Below, piece after piece: positions 34,331 to 47,689 of a stretch of 64,000 nt of DNA. The stretch lies in contig JBBHKE010002380.1 of NCBI GenBank assembly GCA_037447655.1, positions 153,470 through 217,469 on the forward strand. Reading direction: 5' to 3'. The position numbers and the translations under genes were made by a program. The notes under the pieces are model-generated. The model saw only the letters and a list, made by a program, of their open reading frames with translations, did no database searches and had not been told where the DNA came from. Source of the stretch: Zygnema cylindricum. Its lineage: Eukaryota; Streptophyta; Zygnematophyceae; Zygnematales; Zygnemataceae. Each line of letters opens with the position of its first letter. The first letter of the stretch is position 1.

Positions 34331-34810
34331 CTTCCCGATTTCTTTTTCTTACCATTTATCATTCGATATGCCATCAAAATGAGACCAAAAATATATAAAA
34401 TAAAGGAAAAATATATATCTTTCATTTGATACTATTATTGCTGGATTTCATTTAGAGATGAGAGAAAGAGGAGCGGTCGAATGAAAAAGATAGGGAGAGA
34501 CGAGGACGTTTCACGCGTGCAATACCTGCTTTCTATTCGTCGATAGGGTGTTATTTTGGTTAAAATCAGATCGCGATTTGATTCCATTACAAGTGTGAAG
34601 GTGAGCTGGAAGTGGGTCGCGATGATAATAAAGAAAAATTGCCGTACCTTCCAAGTTCCAAGATGACGCAAAATGTACTGCCCATTTTTCGTACGGCGTA
34701 AAATTTTATCGTTGGAAGTCCAGTTTTGACTCCTAAGGTCGTAGAATGATTTTCCAGTCCCGTAGAATACGCCTCTAGACTACTGTAGAGGACAAAAAGA
34801 ATGTTACACC

Positions 34811-34985
34811 ATAGTTCAAAAGTAGGTGAAAGTAGGCCCATACAATATGCATACTGTATTTTAAACATATAATATGACCTTAAGACCCATATTGTATTTG
34901 GATCTATTCTGACCAATTAAAACATTCGGACCAAACAATTTAATTTTCACCGTCAGATTCGGACGATCGGACGGTTAATATAATA
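34811..34985. mobile_element. Truncated, inverted ATAGTTCAAAAG-family MITE
   Basis: Reads ATAGTTCAAAAGTAGGTGAA then AGTAGGCCCATACAATATGC, the reverse complement of the right end of 13434-13705 and 49668-50229. The other end is missing. Confidence 0.65.
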
Positions 34986-35866
34986 ATGAGATGGAAAACG
35001 TACGAAGTCGTACCACCAGGGCGTTTGAAACTGGTTCTACCTCCATGGACCTTCAGTTAGACTGGTTTCCTACCAACTACAGTTACTTGTCAGCCAGAAC
35101 TTAGATAACGCCCGCTGGAGAAACGTACGCTCGTGTATCGTTATTACCGTCAAGGAATTATTACCATGGGGTTTATATTAGTGTTATCAACTTTAATTCA
35201 GTTCTGAATGACGTGGCTTCTTTCAAACCGTTCAAAATATGGCTGAAAAAGAAAAGGTAGTGTCGTTGGCACTATTTTAGGTTCGATGGTTAAAATTCAG
35301 AGGCACCGACGTAGTGTCATTGCCGCTAATAACGATGCAGTGTCCTTTTAACTTGTGAATGTCAGGTAGACGTCGGCCGGAAAACCATCCATGGATGACC
35401 TACAAAAGATTTTCAGGGCTGAATATAAGGTTATTTTGCATCCGTCCCTTTACCATTTTTGTCTTACTTTAAAATTGCATAGCAATGTGGCTTAAAATAT
35501 TTTTCTCGTTGTTCTTTTGCCCGAATTAGGTCACTGTATTTTTCCAATAGCTACAGTCAACACTTAGTCGTCAAATCCTTCTTACTTCTACATAGATATG
35601 AGCGTTTTTGTTTTTCCTGCAAATATTTATTTAAAGGGACAGACAGAAGTCACTGTGGGTGCTTTGTGGCTGGAATTGAGGTTAAGTTTCGTCCTCGTCA
35701 CAAGGTTGAGACAGGCTCGGCAATCAGTGTCCCGGAAATCTTTAGCTGATGGTCCTTTTCCTGGTACAAAGTCAGGTAATTTGTACTACAGTGCGGAATT
35801 CCGTGCGTCATGAAGACGAGTTTCATTAAGTTATGGCTGTAGAGTTATCCTGAGTTCTTTTGTCCA

Positions 35867-38800
35867 ATGGCGTCGCCAGGTCCGACTGGCGTTCCTTTTG
35901 GAAACAAGAGAGGTGAGAGACAGAAGATGGGCAAGATTAAGAAGACTTCTCCTGAGGTGAAGAAAACTGCTCAGAATACATGGCTCCAGCTCGATGACTT
36001 TAGATTTTTAGTTACCAGTGACAGCCAGACTGAGACCGTAGGTTCAGTCAAAAGACCAGGACATGCTCTGAAAGAAGCTGATATTAGCCAGGGAGGAGTT
36101 GCAGCAAAAATAGAAGTGCGTGACGAGGCCAGTCTGGTGAAACAAAGGATGTTTGAGCTTAGTAAAAAACCTCCTCCTTGGCAAGACACGTCTCATTCCA
36201 CTTTTCAAGAGGAGTCTGTTTCTACTCAAAGTTTTGATCCCACAGAAACTTTGACTAGTATTACGTTCGACCCGCAACCAGAGAGCAGTTCCAGCTCAGC
36301 CTTCAAAGGGCTCCAAGGGGGGCATATCATCTCTGCGAAAACATCTCAAGTCACGATTGTGAGCAATACTTCTGCTGAAGTCAATGATGACACCTACATT
36401 GGCGCTCATGGTAAAAGTCATCAACAAGGACATATTGGAGATTCTTCTAAACCTTCTAGTTCATCTCCCGTGCTTTCTTTTCCTTCTTATTTAGACTTTT
36501 CTTCTCCAGATGATTCCCCAGTTGCTTCACCATCCGATTCTTTGTCTCCCGTCTTCCTCCAAGTGCCCAGTGCAGAGCGCTTGCCGGAAGATTCTTCGCA
36601 TGAAGTCTGGACAGAGATTTCTTTGCTCCCACAGGCCGCTGTTGTGATGCCTCCTCCAGTAGACGGTAAACAATTTCCTCTTAAGCCCTCCTGGCAGTTC
36701 TGTTGTTATAGAGTTAACAGAGTTAGGCTTTGCCTGAAGAGGCGGAGCCGTCCTTGTTTTCATGTGGAGGGGCTCATTGTGCATTTTTTTGGCCGTTTTA
36801 TAGTGTGGAAGGTAGGATATACGTAGTAACTGGCAAAGCGAACATGAAAGCTGACTGGATTCGGGCTTTCCAACCTAATATGGTTTGGTAAAGCTGCCAC
36901 TGATTTCTGTTGGGATGATTTGCTTGTGGTGTCTTGGTCAATTTGGAAGTTGAATAAATTTTCGTGTGCTTTTTTTTGGTTTTCGGTTTTCTTCCTTGAT
37001 GTTTCAATTTGATGGTCTTCTGAAAATATGGCTAAGTTGGGCAGGGAGTATTGCCAGGTTTGTTTGCTCTTAACTCCAAATTAGGCCCCGGTGGGTATCT
37101 CTATTAAATCGGTTATACTACTAATAACAAGCTCTATGAGTCATTGGGCGTCAAGAAAAACGCAGGCATCTAAATTGACCTGCATAGTGTAAGTAAAATT
37201 CACCAAGTAGACTGTAAATTTTTAGATCCAACTAGGAGCATTAGAAAAGCCCCAATAATTGTTCAGGTTCAAGTTGTCAATCAGGTGACAATCAAGTCAC
37301 ATTTAGCGAGTCAATCAAAGACGTTCTCTGATTCTCACAATCTGAACAAACCAAGCAATGTAGCCTTAGGGAGTTTTTAGACCCTTTGTCTATTTGCTTA
37401 TAATGTAACACTCTTGCAGGGTATTGAGGTCCCATCTGTTTCTGGGAAAAGGTCACGTCGTTCAGAAAACTTAATACTACGTTCAGAAAACTTAATACTA
37501 GGATTTGATGTTTTTGCTGAAACAGCAGAATGGTGGGAGAATGAGGCGAAGAATTGGCGGTATGTGAGCCACTGGCGAAGGCAACTGATAAGCGTGGTAG
37601 TCTTTAGGATTCTTTGGGAGGATGAGGACCCTGAGTTTTTGGAGGAGCTCTGGCATATTCCAAAAGAAAACACTATAGGTTCTGAAGATGTGGAATCTGT
37701 GATGGAGAAAACAAAAAGCTATGAGCCTGAAGTAGAGCCAATACTGCTGGGCTGTCAGTTGGAGGAGACACACTATAAAAAAGCTCCAGAGAGAGAAGAA
37801 AATAATTCAGCCTTGCAGGCTGAAGCTGATGATGAAGGTTTAGGAAGCTCTTCTATTGTTAGCACTGTTGATCAGTTTGTGGCGAACAATTTGAATAATC
37901 ACATGGTTGAGGTACCTCACACTGGACCTGGTGAGGAAATGCAGCAAGCTAGTTGTAAGGAAATTCAGCCTGTTGAAGCCATTGTTGTAATGATAGAGGA
38001 GGCAGCAGTTCGTGAGGGAGACATAAACAGAGAAGCAGAAACAGGGCTTGTAGAAGAAGTGGAAGCTAGTAATATGGAAAGACAGCCTTCTGACGAAAGC
38101 TCGACTATAGTCGTTGAAATTGAATGCCCTTCTGAAATAGAGGTGAACAGAGTAACGGAGAAAGAATTGGGGGAACTAGGGGAAGATGTGCGAGGCGGTA
38201 ACAACGAGGGAAAACAGCTTCGGAATGAGAACTTAGCAATATTGACAGTAAGTGAGGGACTGAGTGGTAGAGCAGAGCATCAAGAACAAGTGGTAGTGCA
38301 GGACAATCACAAGGTAGGAGAATGTCTGAGTGAGAATTTGTATATACTAGTGGAAGTTCAGAAGCTTGACCCAGGAGAGTCGGGCAAGTTAGCAGGAGGG
38401 ACTGTGGTGGGAGATGGTGAACTGGAGGCCAGTCGAGGGGAAGTTGGACAAGACTGCGATGGGAAACGGGATATACTAGTGGCAGATGAATTGCTTACTG
38501 AAGGAAAGGTAGGCTCAGAAATGAAAGTTTTGGGGCAAAAGGAAGAATCACAAACCAGTACTGAGGGGGATGATCAACTCACCCGTGACAAGTCACACAC
38601 ACAGGAAAATGAAGGCTTCTCTCAGGGAGAGGGTGAGAAGCCAACGGAAATTATTAGTATAGAAGTCAATGTCAAAGATTCTTTATCCAGTGTCATGGGA
38701 GAGAATAGCAGCAAAGTAGACATGGAAGCAGAACAGCATCTTGAAGGTAGTGTCTCTAATAGACAAGAAGGTAGTAATAATGAAATCAAAATACTTAATG

Positions 38801-40086
38801 AAATCGACGAGCAGGAACGAAATGGGGATGTTTCGAACATAGAAGAGGAGCAGAAACCAAGAGAGACAATGTTTTCAATGATTGGTGGGTGGCCAGATGG
38901 TGGCAATCAGGAAGGCTTTGGAGGGGAAGAAGAAGGAGAGGAATGGACAGCTGGCAAGGTGGTGGGCTGGACAGAAATGCAGGCTGAAGACCACATTGAC
39001 ACCAGACATGAGGAGGTTGGGGATGTAGTTATTCCAGTAGAGGGACAGTTTCCAATGACTCCAGGCTCCCATGGTATCTCCTCGGAGTATACATCAGCAA
39101 CTCAAAACTCTTTGTTTGAATCATCAAAACTTGATTCATCATCACTTTTTCAATCAGCAAGCTCAAACAGTCTGGCAGAGCCAGTATCCTCTCCAGTCCC
39201 CCTTGCTGCTAATCCGACTGATAACGGGGAACCAGGAGCAAAGAAAAAAAACAGGCTTTTCTCTTTGAAAAAAGATTCAGACAATGTGTCTACGAGCGTT
39301 TCCAAACCGTCGAGGCGAAAAGCAGGTCGTGGACAAAGACCCTTTTTTGGGTCTTGTTTCGCATGTGTTGGTTCGAAAAAAAATAGTGAAAGAGTTCCAA
39401 GCGAAGCAAAACCAACTTCGACGGCGTCACATTCAAGGGTTTCCATTGGCTCATGTGCGAGCCGAACTACAGCTTGGTGTCCATCGATGGGTGGGACCCT
39501 GGATGAATCTCGGCTGCAAACTCATGAGTGCTTTGTGAAAACATGTAGAGCTGAACCTGGATCAGACAGTGACCTTGAAAATTCACGGTCTCGCTCACAG
39601 GAGGATGACAAGGAAAGGAGGGAGGCACACAAAAATACAACATGTACGTACAATGACTGTTTGTACGGAGTTGCGATGGGTCCTAAACGGGAATCTGGGA
39701 GGGAGAATCATGAAGCCTCAAATACAGATGGTCGGCGCTTGGAGGAAGCTGCCAGATCAAAGAGTGATGGAGAGGTGGTGATGGACGACCAGTCAAGTAC
39801 CTCATTAGGTCAAGATCGAAGCTCCAGTGCTGGCTGTATTCCGTTGTACACCGGTGGGTTTTTGGAAGATTTTAGATTTCATCGTGAGGAGAAAGGGTCC
39901 AAGGGGAGATCGACAACCATGCCAGTAGATTCACAAGATGGCAAAAACTCGTCGGAGGATGGTAATGAGACCCAAAGTCATGTTAAGACTCCACTCAACA
40001 GCTCCGACAAGCTAGACAAGGTGCATTTTCAGCTTTTTCAAGATGTTGTTATAAATCTAAATTGTATTTCGTTTGAGTCTTGGTAA
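35867..40086 (+). CDS. Uncharacterised large acidic protein, at least two exons
   Basis: Not recognised. Exon 1 runs from 35867 (CCAATGGCG, good plant start context; MASPGPTGVPFGNKRGER) to about 36658; exon 2 runs from 37420 after CTTGCAG to the TAA at 40084-40086. The donor CCA|GTAGAC at 36659 keeps phase, giving about 1152 residues; the stronger GACG|GTAAAC at 36666 would need an extra exon. Conserved-looking segments are NTWLQLDDFRFLV near the N-terminus and a Trp-rich stretch (AEWWENEAKNWRYVSHWRRQ, then ILWEDEDPEFLEELWHIP) at the start of exon 2. The long middle is Glu/Ser/Gly-rich and probably disordered. Near the C-terminus a basic patch (SRRKAGRGQR) precedes FFGSCFACVGSKK, whose cysteines could be lipid-modified. 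The last residues may be intron read-through after ACAAG|GTGCAT at about 40020. Confidence 0.65.
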
Positions 40087-43009
40087 ATGTGTTCTTTTGT
40101 CCTCTGTTTGGTTAGACTCGGTTTGTCACAAGTCAAGTCACAAGTGCATCATGCAGGACAGATATGTAACTTCATAATACTCAGTGAGCCTCAGAAACTT
40201 GTGCTAAATATCAATTGATAGAAAGGGTAATAGGAAGGGTTGTATGTACCTGAATAAAGGTGCAAAAGTGATGCACTGAGAGGATGGATATAACACTTTG
40301 TAGCATTGAGTTTACTTTGTAAACTGCAAGTCTAGAGTTTATGGAACCACCCACCTAACTGCCTGTTTTTCATATGTAAACAGGACGCCTATTTTTAATG
40401 CTGAAGGGTGAAGCATCACATTTTCGTGTAGTAATAAATTTCAAAGGAGATGTTTTGCCCATCCTTCCTTAAAGATTTAACTTCTTCCTAATGCTGGGCT
40501 CCTGGGCGGTGGGTGTCTGGACTGCAGGAAAACTGATTGGTTCAGATTCTTGCGATTTTTCCTCTCGATTTTGAGCCTCATTAGGAACCGCAAGACTTGA
40601 ATTGACGAGAAAGTTGTATGCAACCAACAATGGACATGCCTTAACAGGACAAGTTTTCTTGGAAATAAGATGTAAACACAAAGTATAGTTGTATAAAATT
40701 TTATTTTTTTCTTTACTCACTGGCTTCTCCGTCGAGAACATCTATACTTATTGTTTTCGTTGCATTCATTTTCCGTGTTTAAGTGATTAGCAACAGCGAG
40801 CTGCTGGTAGGCTAGTTTTTGAAGGTTTACAGTTTGGTAGGAGGAGGGATATTGAAGGTGTGCAAGTATTAGTGTTTAGGTAGAATATTATTCCTGGATA
40901 GAAATCATAGTATTTATGTGCCTCTCAAAAATATGTTTGAAAGATAAATGTGGTCTATTTAATGTTTCGCATAGCTGAGGCCATGTGGAGCATCATCGCT
41001 CCATCCTGGAATTTTAGGTTGGAAGGTGTTTAAACTATTCATTATGATTTTATCTCGATACTTCTTGTTTAGTATTGGCGGTGTGTGGTTTTCATAAGGC
41101 TTTCAGTGGAGACTATCGATGACCTGTTCTTCATTTTCAGGGAAGGTAGAAATATTGTGTGAGTACACTGTGAATGGCTTTTAGCGTTAATAACACTATT
41201 TCTATGCCGGTTTTTCTCGCCCGATATAGAAAAAATAGCATTATTGATACTAATTATTTTTTTCTAGGGCTATTTCCTTCCGCAGTTCATAATTGTCCAC
41301 ATCATTTGGACCGGAAAAAGTATCGTTAACACTAAAACAGTCCCTCGTACTAATTATTCGTTGATAATAATTGTGATTGCCAATTTGTGCAAACTCAGCT
41401 TCAAAGTTTTTTTTTGAAGTCTTACTTCATTTGAAGGATTACATTTGGATGGTGATAAAGTTTGGGCTTACGGTGGCTTTTTCGTTTTTATTCATATCTC
41501 CTCACTGTTATGTAAGGTGTTTCTATTGGGCAATGTGGCACTATGGGAAAAGAAATATGATAATAGTCTCTATTTTACAACGGACTACGGGATTCACTGT
41601 CCTATTAAGATTACCAGTTACCCTACACTGAATATAACGCTGATGTCTTTTTGAAAAGATCTATGAGTACAAGTGAATCATCTGGTGAATCCGAGGCTAT
41701 TTCTTGGGAAAGCAATTTGTCAGTCTCACAGGTGTCATGGTCCTCTCCACCACTGGCAGATCAGGAAAAAAGTATATCCAATCAAAATAGAAACACATAC
41801 ATATATGCTTGTGAGGAACAAGCTACACTGCCCAACCCCATCATGTTCAACGGTTGTTGGGCAGACAAAAGCATTCGACTTTATAATTAACCGTCGGATT
41901 CTTTTTTTGAAAATAAGGCGATCGAAGGCTAATGGTCTCACATTTTGATCATGAAGGCACGGAGGAAAATCGGAAGACCATGTGACAAAAAAGGGTACTT
42001 TGACTGCCCAAAAAATATTTAGCACTAATAGTGATGGTCAGCGCCACCAGCTTCCAACAGGGTAGCTTTGCAGGATGGTAGACCATTTGAGCCCGTGAGA
42101 ACAGAAAACAGAAGGAAAATAAGAACCTCCTTGTTATTGGGTGCGGTAAAATGATTCTTGGTCATGTGTAAGAAACAAACCAATTTTTCTTCACTAAACC
42201 CTTGGTAAGGAAGGTAACTAAACTAATCGCTTTCTTAACCACTTCTTTTGGTGTCTGAAATGAATGTCACCATTGTCTTTTGGAAATACTGGCAATGTAG
42301 TTGGCAAAACATTTAGCAATGCAAAAGGGAAAAATAAATAAATAAGTAAAATAAAATAATAATAATCAGAAAAAAAAAATGCAACCTCTATTAAAAAAAA
42401 AATCTCACCTCATGATTCCTGGCTCCAACAAAAACTACCGTGAGCTCCGATATTCACACCTCAATGTATTTCAAACCAACAGACAAACAATTGTCGGCAA
42501 CAAAGGAAAAGTAAATTGACATGTAGAAAGGACCTATTTACCAGTGAGAAAAACATCGAAAATCACAAACGTCAATGTACCTTTCACCAAAGAAATGTAA
42601 TTCCTTTAGTAGCAATGGGCTGTGTAATGTCATCACGACTACTTGCAAACTCATACTTTTATTCAATAATCAAACTTTAGCGTAGATTCCCCTTTTATTT
42701 CACAATTTAGGATTTAGTCACCCCATGACTGCCAGTTTCCCTTAGTTTGCTCCTGTATCACCACACTATATTTTCATAGTTTGTGGTTTATTGCTCAGAA
42801 TCATGATAGAATCTTGTGACAATACTTAGAGATACAAAAACAAGCCAATCAGAACCCCCACCTAAGATATGAGCAAGGGCAGAAACCGAAATTCAAACTG
42901 ACAAATTCTCGACAATCGTGCAAATAGTTATACTTTTTCAAGCGCATCATCGTCGAGATTCTGTCTATCAGATTAAAACAACAAAACAAAAAAACAGAGC
43001 CATAACCGA
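40087..43009. other. Convergent intergenic region with MITE remnants
   Basis: Between two convergent genes. 41166-41365 has TTAGCGTTAATAACAC and GTATCGTTAACACTAA, a decayed relative of the TA-flanked MITEs; 41850-42050 carries the GGGCAGTCAAAG-type motif. Short frames (40469-40741, 41377-41654) show no domain. Confidence 0.45.
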
Positions 43010-46000
43010 TCACTTCTCAGGTGTTAACTCATCGCCTTTACTGACATCCTTGCTCTTATGTTTCGCAGGCTTGGCCGGCCTTATGGGCATCCATTCCGGC
43101 CAATCCCAGACAGTTCTATTCATACTATTTGGAACATTTTCCATAACCTCGTTATCCTTAAAGTTCTTCTTTTCACCCTCGGCTTTTACATCCACCATTT
43201 CCCCAACACGCTTTGGACTTGATGGATGATGCCCAACACTAGAAGCTTCCCCTATCCCTCCAATGGACCAGTCTCGATGCCCTCTCAGTTCCGTTACCGC
43301 GAGATTTGCCTCGGTCTCTCCTTCACTCACACGCAGTTGGGCTTCAACTTGTCGTAGTCGAAATTCTCTAAGTTCAATAGAACCCCACTGGAGACTTGCT
43401 CCCACTAATGCCATAAGAAGACCAGCGGGCCAAGCAGCAAGAGGCCCTCCTAAAAGAAATAGCAACAGACCACTACAAGATAATTAGTTTATATTAAAAA
43501 ACTTACCATGGTAAACCATTCGAGTGCAAGGAAACAAAAGGAAAAGGCAAAACGACAATGAAAAATGACACACAAAATCACACACAATGGATAGGATAAT
43601 AATAGGCGGCAACGCCAAAAGTGCTTTCTCGTTTTTCTTCCGTAAATAGTAATGTCTACAACCATATTGAATCCTACAGAGCATTAAACACTTTATACTT
43701 GTACACCGGTTTGTACCCAGAGTGCGAACATGAACCCAAGCTAGGTGAAAGCGTTGTCAGAAGCGACAAGGCAACTAGCCATCAAAACCCTAGTCAGCGA
43801 GAGAAAAGACCACTGAACCCAATGTGACGCCATAGAAAAGCTGAGAATAACTGAAGCAAATGGAGACGGAGTTTGTTCGATGCTGGGAAAGTAAAAAAAA
43901 GACACGGTTGTTGTCAAGTGCAGTCGAAAATGTCACACATGCAGTCACCGTTGATGAAAAAGATACATTTGTGAAGCCGGCATGTTGGTTCATGGACAAA
44001 AAACGAGCTGTCGAATCGACAACAAACCATAAAGCAAACAAACGATAGACAAACAGGAAAGTGGCCCACCATTGTAACGTCCAGCAAGGGCCCCGACGGA
44101 AAAGCCTCCCAACAGACCGTTGAGTAGATCATCCGGAGGAGCAAACCGGAGCTCTCTCACAGCTTCCTGTGCGCCTGTAATTAACAACTGGAAAATGTCT
44201 TGAGGATAGAGCAACTGGTAGAAGAACAAACTATCAAATGTGAGCCTTCCAATTTTCATGTCCGAGTTCAGCGTCAGCTGCACAACATTTAACCAGCTTT
44301 CCCAGGCATGGCAGCACAAACTCAACAACCTATGAGCAATTCAAATTGAAATAAAAGTGAAGCCAGACCGAATGAGCTATATATGTCTCAAAGCATGCAC
44401 CTAGATCTCAAGCAGTACACCTAGTAAACACTAATTTGTAAGCTGTTGAAAATCGTCCACCTCGCTCGGACCTAAATTAGATTCAATAACATTAAACTAA
44501 ACCCCAACCTACATTATTCTTAACACTAATGGGGATTCACGGTGTAGCGTCCTTTCACAACAAGCTCTACAGCTCCCTATCACCTTAGGATCCAGGAAAA
44601 GAGATCATTAAACTGTAGGGAAGAAAGAAACAGGCGATGGAATATCCTTTTCAAAAGCCCCTCGGATTTTTCCAAAGGCAGCAATATTGTTACAATCGCT
44701 CCTTGATGGAAGAAAAATCCAAACGGACAGCGATCCGACCAAGTGCCTGGGTCGAAATAAACGACAGTCTGGCCACAAATGGCTAAGCGACGTTTTCCAT
44801 TACTTTGGGTATCCAAGCCAAGAAACTGATGTAAAGCTCTGTATACTCTTGCCCACATGCTGTCGCCAACGCCTACAATGGAGGTAAGTTGGAAAGGAGG
44901 GAAGGCGTCGCAATTAGAGGAAAAACATTCTTTACCTTCAGAGAGGTTGCTAGTACCTGTCTGTCTACCAGTCACTACAGGTAGACAAAACACCAGTCTT
45001 TTCACAAGAACAAGTGTGGCTCCCTTTGTTCTAAATCAAAAGAAATACTTGTCTACTCCACATTTATAGCAACAACGCAATATAAATGCACTTATGCACA
45101 ATAATTGTACATTAGATGCTGTGGTTAACCTTTATCAGTAGATCACCTTACATCATATAGAGCGGATCGTCAGTTACCATTTGGTTTGACAAAGGTTGCA
45201 CATTAAACAGTGTGCAACAGTCATACACTAACGCGACTCCATTTCCTGAAACCCGAATCACATGAACTACTGAGACTCCAGTGAAGATAATAAGTGTCGT
45301 CACTATCTCTAAAAATACTGATGAGACCTTAATACTGCTGGATAACAATGAAGAGAGGAAAAAACCATGAAGCTCTTAGGGAGGAAATGTAAATGCATTA
45401 ACAGGATTAACAAAAATGAAAAAGAAAAAGCATATGGCATCTCGCATGACGTTCCTTTGTAATAATGTTGTAACCTCTTTATCAAAACTGAAACCTTATG
45501 AAAGCTTATTTTGTGCATTCATAAAAATAACATTGCACATTAATCCATAAGGTGGATAAAGATTAAATAATAAATAATTATCATTTGTAAACTAAATGAT
45601 AATTTTAGTTATCTGTCTGCTTAGTACATTATAAGAACTAAAGCAACCATCATTTCCAACTGATAAAATTAGCAATATTGCTCTTTCTCATTACTAGTTC
45701 ATACACATCTTACACACGCCCTCAGCCTTTTAACTGTCCTCATGCCCCTTCTTCTCTGCGGCAAAACAAACATAAATCCAAACGCCGTTACTTTTGCCAT
45801 ATAGTGCCTAATATTCTCAAATATTAGACCTGCAATTCAAACTGGTTGTTGAAACATATGCATGGAGGATAATGGCTACAACTACACTGCAAACTGTTAT
45901 TAGTGCAAAGGAATTAATAGTGTAAATGTGAAATTAGAATGTATAATACTAATTTAGTCTAGGGAGATGTGGCCACTCATAGTCAACTCCCTTAAATAGG

Positions 46001-47201
46001 TTGGTCTATTTTGTGATTGTTCGTCCAATTAATGTTATTGGCACCAATAGTAATGGGTAGAGTAGCACCCCTGTAAAAAGAAGTGAACTTACCAGCCAAG
46101 CAGGCACTCGTCAAAGTTGAGTTGAATGTAATGGCTCCAGCATATGGGCCCAGCTGCCTCCCTCTCACGACAGCGACCGCAGTCCCTCCAACAACTCCCA
46201 AACACGCTACACAAACAGAGCCCAAAAAAACCTTGAGTGAAACACATCACTCTCACAAAAAAAAACTACATGTCTGCATATCACTGTCAAAACATAAAGC
46301 ATAAACTATAATGACAAGGGATGGCCAAGCACGAGAATAAGTTAAACGAGCAAAAGAATTTGAAGTGTGTATTTTTTCGCCACGCATCTTTTTATTCAAC
46401 CAGCTTGCGAGATAACAAGGCTCAAGTCCACCTCAAGCATTGAGTATTTTACATTCATGAATGCTTTCACACATTCGTCAACATCAACCCAAAAACTCGC
46501 AAATTTGAACTTTCCTACAACCGTGCTTAGTGATAACAGTCTTTTGGTTTGAATTTAACTCAGGACTTCTCGACCTCCCACTACACTCAGGTTCCTTACT
46601 TTTATAATTTCCAAATTCCAGCTTTACAATTCACATGTTGCTTTGGAATTATAACACATTGTCAATCTACAACTTACTTCCTCCTTAAAGCAAAAGCCTG
46701 CCATAAGTGTGTGCCATAAGTGACTTAAGAAACACTACTTTGTGATCTTCATCATTTACAAACGAACTAGATTCCAGACATGCCATGCTTCATTTGGTTA
46801 CGAAAGTGATTTAAGAAAAGCAGACAAACAAAAAAATATCAAAGAAAAACAAATTTCTTTGACTAAATCCACAGCTTTTACTTGAAATCGATATATCTTT
46901 CCGGGTTCCCTTCTCTTTCCATGATGCCAAATAAAGCCAATTCCTGAAAATGACTCTGTTACTTTTCTTGAGTAATTAGCTCACTCTATTCATGTACGCA
47001 TGTCAAAGACTGGATTACAGGTGTCAACATTTCTTCTTTTCTTTGTTGACAATTTTCAAACAATTGACAGTTGTAAAAAATACATTTGTTTCAGGGCAAT
47101 ACCTCCAAGAGCAGTTTGCAGAGCAACGCGATCCTGCCAGCCACGTGTCCCTTTGTAATCGGATGGTCTCCTTTGAACCATGTCCGCACAATGTCTAACA
47201 T
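43010..47201 (-). CDS. Multi-pass membrane protein, tentatively Tim17/22/23 (PRAT)-like, 6 exons
   Basis: Minus-strand exons: 47201-47103 (MLDIVRTWFKGDHP start), 46231-46093, 45245-45152, 44859-44584, 44329-44070, 43449-43010. Every junction has GT-AG and matching phase; the product is 435 residues. Exon 2 encodes a Gly/Ala-rich hydrophobic stretch, VVGGTAVAVVRGRQLGPYAG, and exon 5 ends LLGGFSVGALAGRYNG, joining GPLAAWPAGLLMALVG in exon 6. The small-residue helices plus an RGR-x-LGPYA loop resemble the Tim17/22/23 (PRAT) family of mitochondrial or plastid import and carrier proteins. The match is by pattern only and could be wrong. The C-terminal 100 residues are charged and soluble (heptad-like FRLRQVEAQLRVSEGETEA, then a proline/lysine tail). 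The centre (KRRLAICGQTVVYFDPG) is not recognised. Confidence 0.6.
44397..44550. mobile_element. Degenerate MITE remnant in an intron
   Basis: Begins ACACCTAGTAAACACTAATT and ends AACACTAATGGGGATTCACG then GTGTAG, an eroded copy of the TA-flanked MITE family, lying just upstream of a splice donor at 44584. Confidence 0.5.
45893..46060. mobile_element. Degenerate MITE remnant in an intron
   Basis: Holds GCAAACTGTTATTAGTGC, AATTAATAGTGTAAATGTG, GGGAGATGTGGCCACTC and CTTAAATAGGTTGGTCTAT. The order of blocks matches the 199-bp MITEs (GTGTAA, ACGTGGC, TTAAATAGTGTAGTTTATTC) at clearly lower identity. Confidence 0.5.
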
Positions 47202-47687
47202 GGGCGGATCATCCTTTGGTAAAAAAAAAAAAAAAAACCTCCCTGAAAGAATCACAGTCGGAGATATGACTCGTCTTCTCCGGTCTTTCTTTAAAAACCT
47301 CAATCAATCTTAAAATTTATGCAAATTTTCGATTGTATGGCCTGTTAGAAACGAGTTTCTCAAAATGTGAAAAATGTCGTCATAAAATTCAGCGTGGGAG
47401 GCTGGGAGCGACATCTTCTCGACCATAGTTTCAACATTTCAAAAGTGCAGCTGCAATCGGGAGACGCTGTATGCACGTAAATACGTAGTATAGGCGTACC
47501 GACGGTTTCTTAGTGCACAGCTTTGTATGAATATACGGAAAAATCAAATATAGCGTTCCGTATTGTTTTCGACTTTTCACAGATTTGGACTACGTTTTCG
47601 TCTTTACGACTATCGTCGACTAATCGCATGTTAATATGTTATGTTTCCAGTAACACTGTTTTCGAAATAGTGCTTGTCGCTGTTCGC
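47202..47687. other. Upstream region of the membrane-protein gene
   Basis: Includes an A17 run on the plus strand just before the start codon (about 47221-47237) and otherwise ordinary sequence. Presumed promoter and 5' UTR of the minus-strand gene. Confidence 0.35.
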
Positions 47688-47689
47688 TA

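Noticed and set aside
36659-36826. Continuation of exon 1 of the acidic protein to the stop at 36826
   Set aside because: Composition switches abruptly to Cys/Arg/Phe-rich intron-like sequence right after two candidate splice donors.
40469-41948. Several 70-90 codon frames
   Set aside because: No domain, no splice partners, and partly within MITE remnants.
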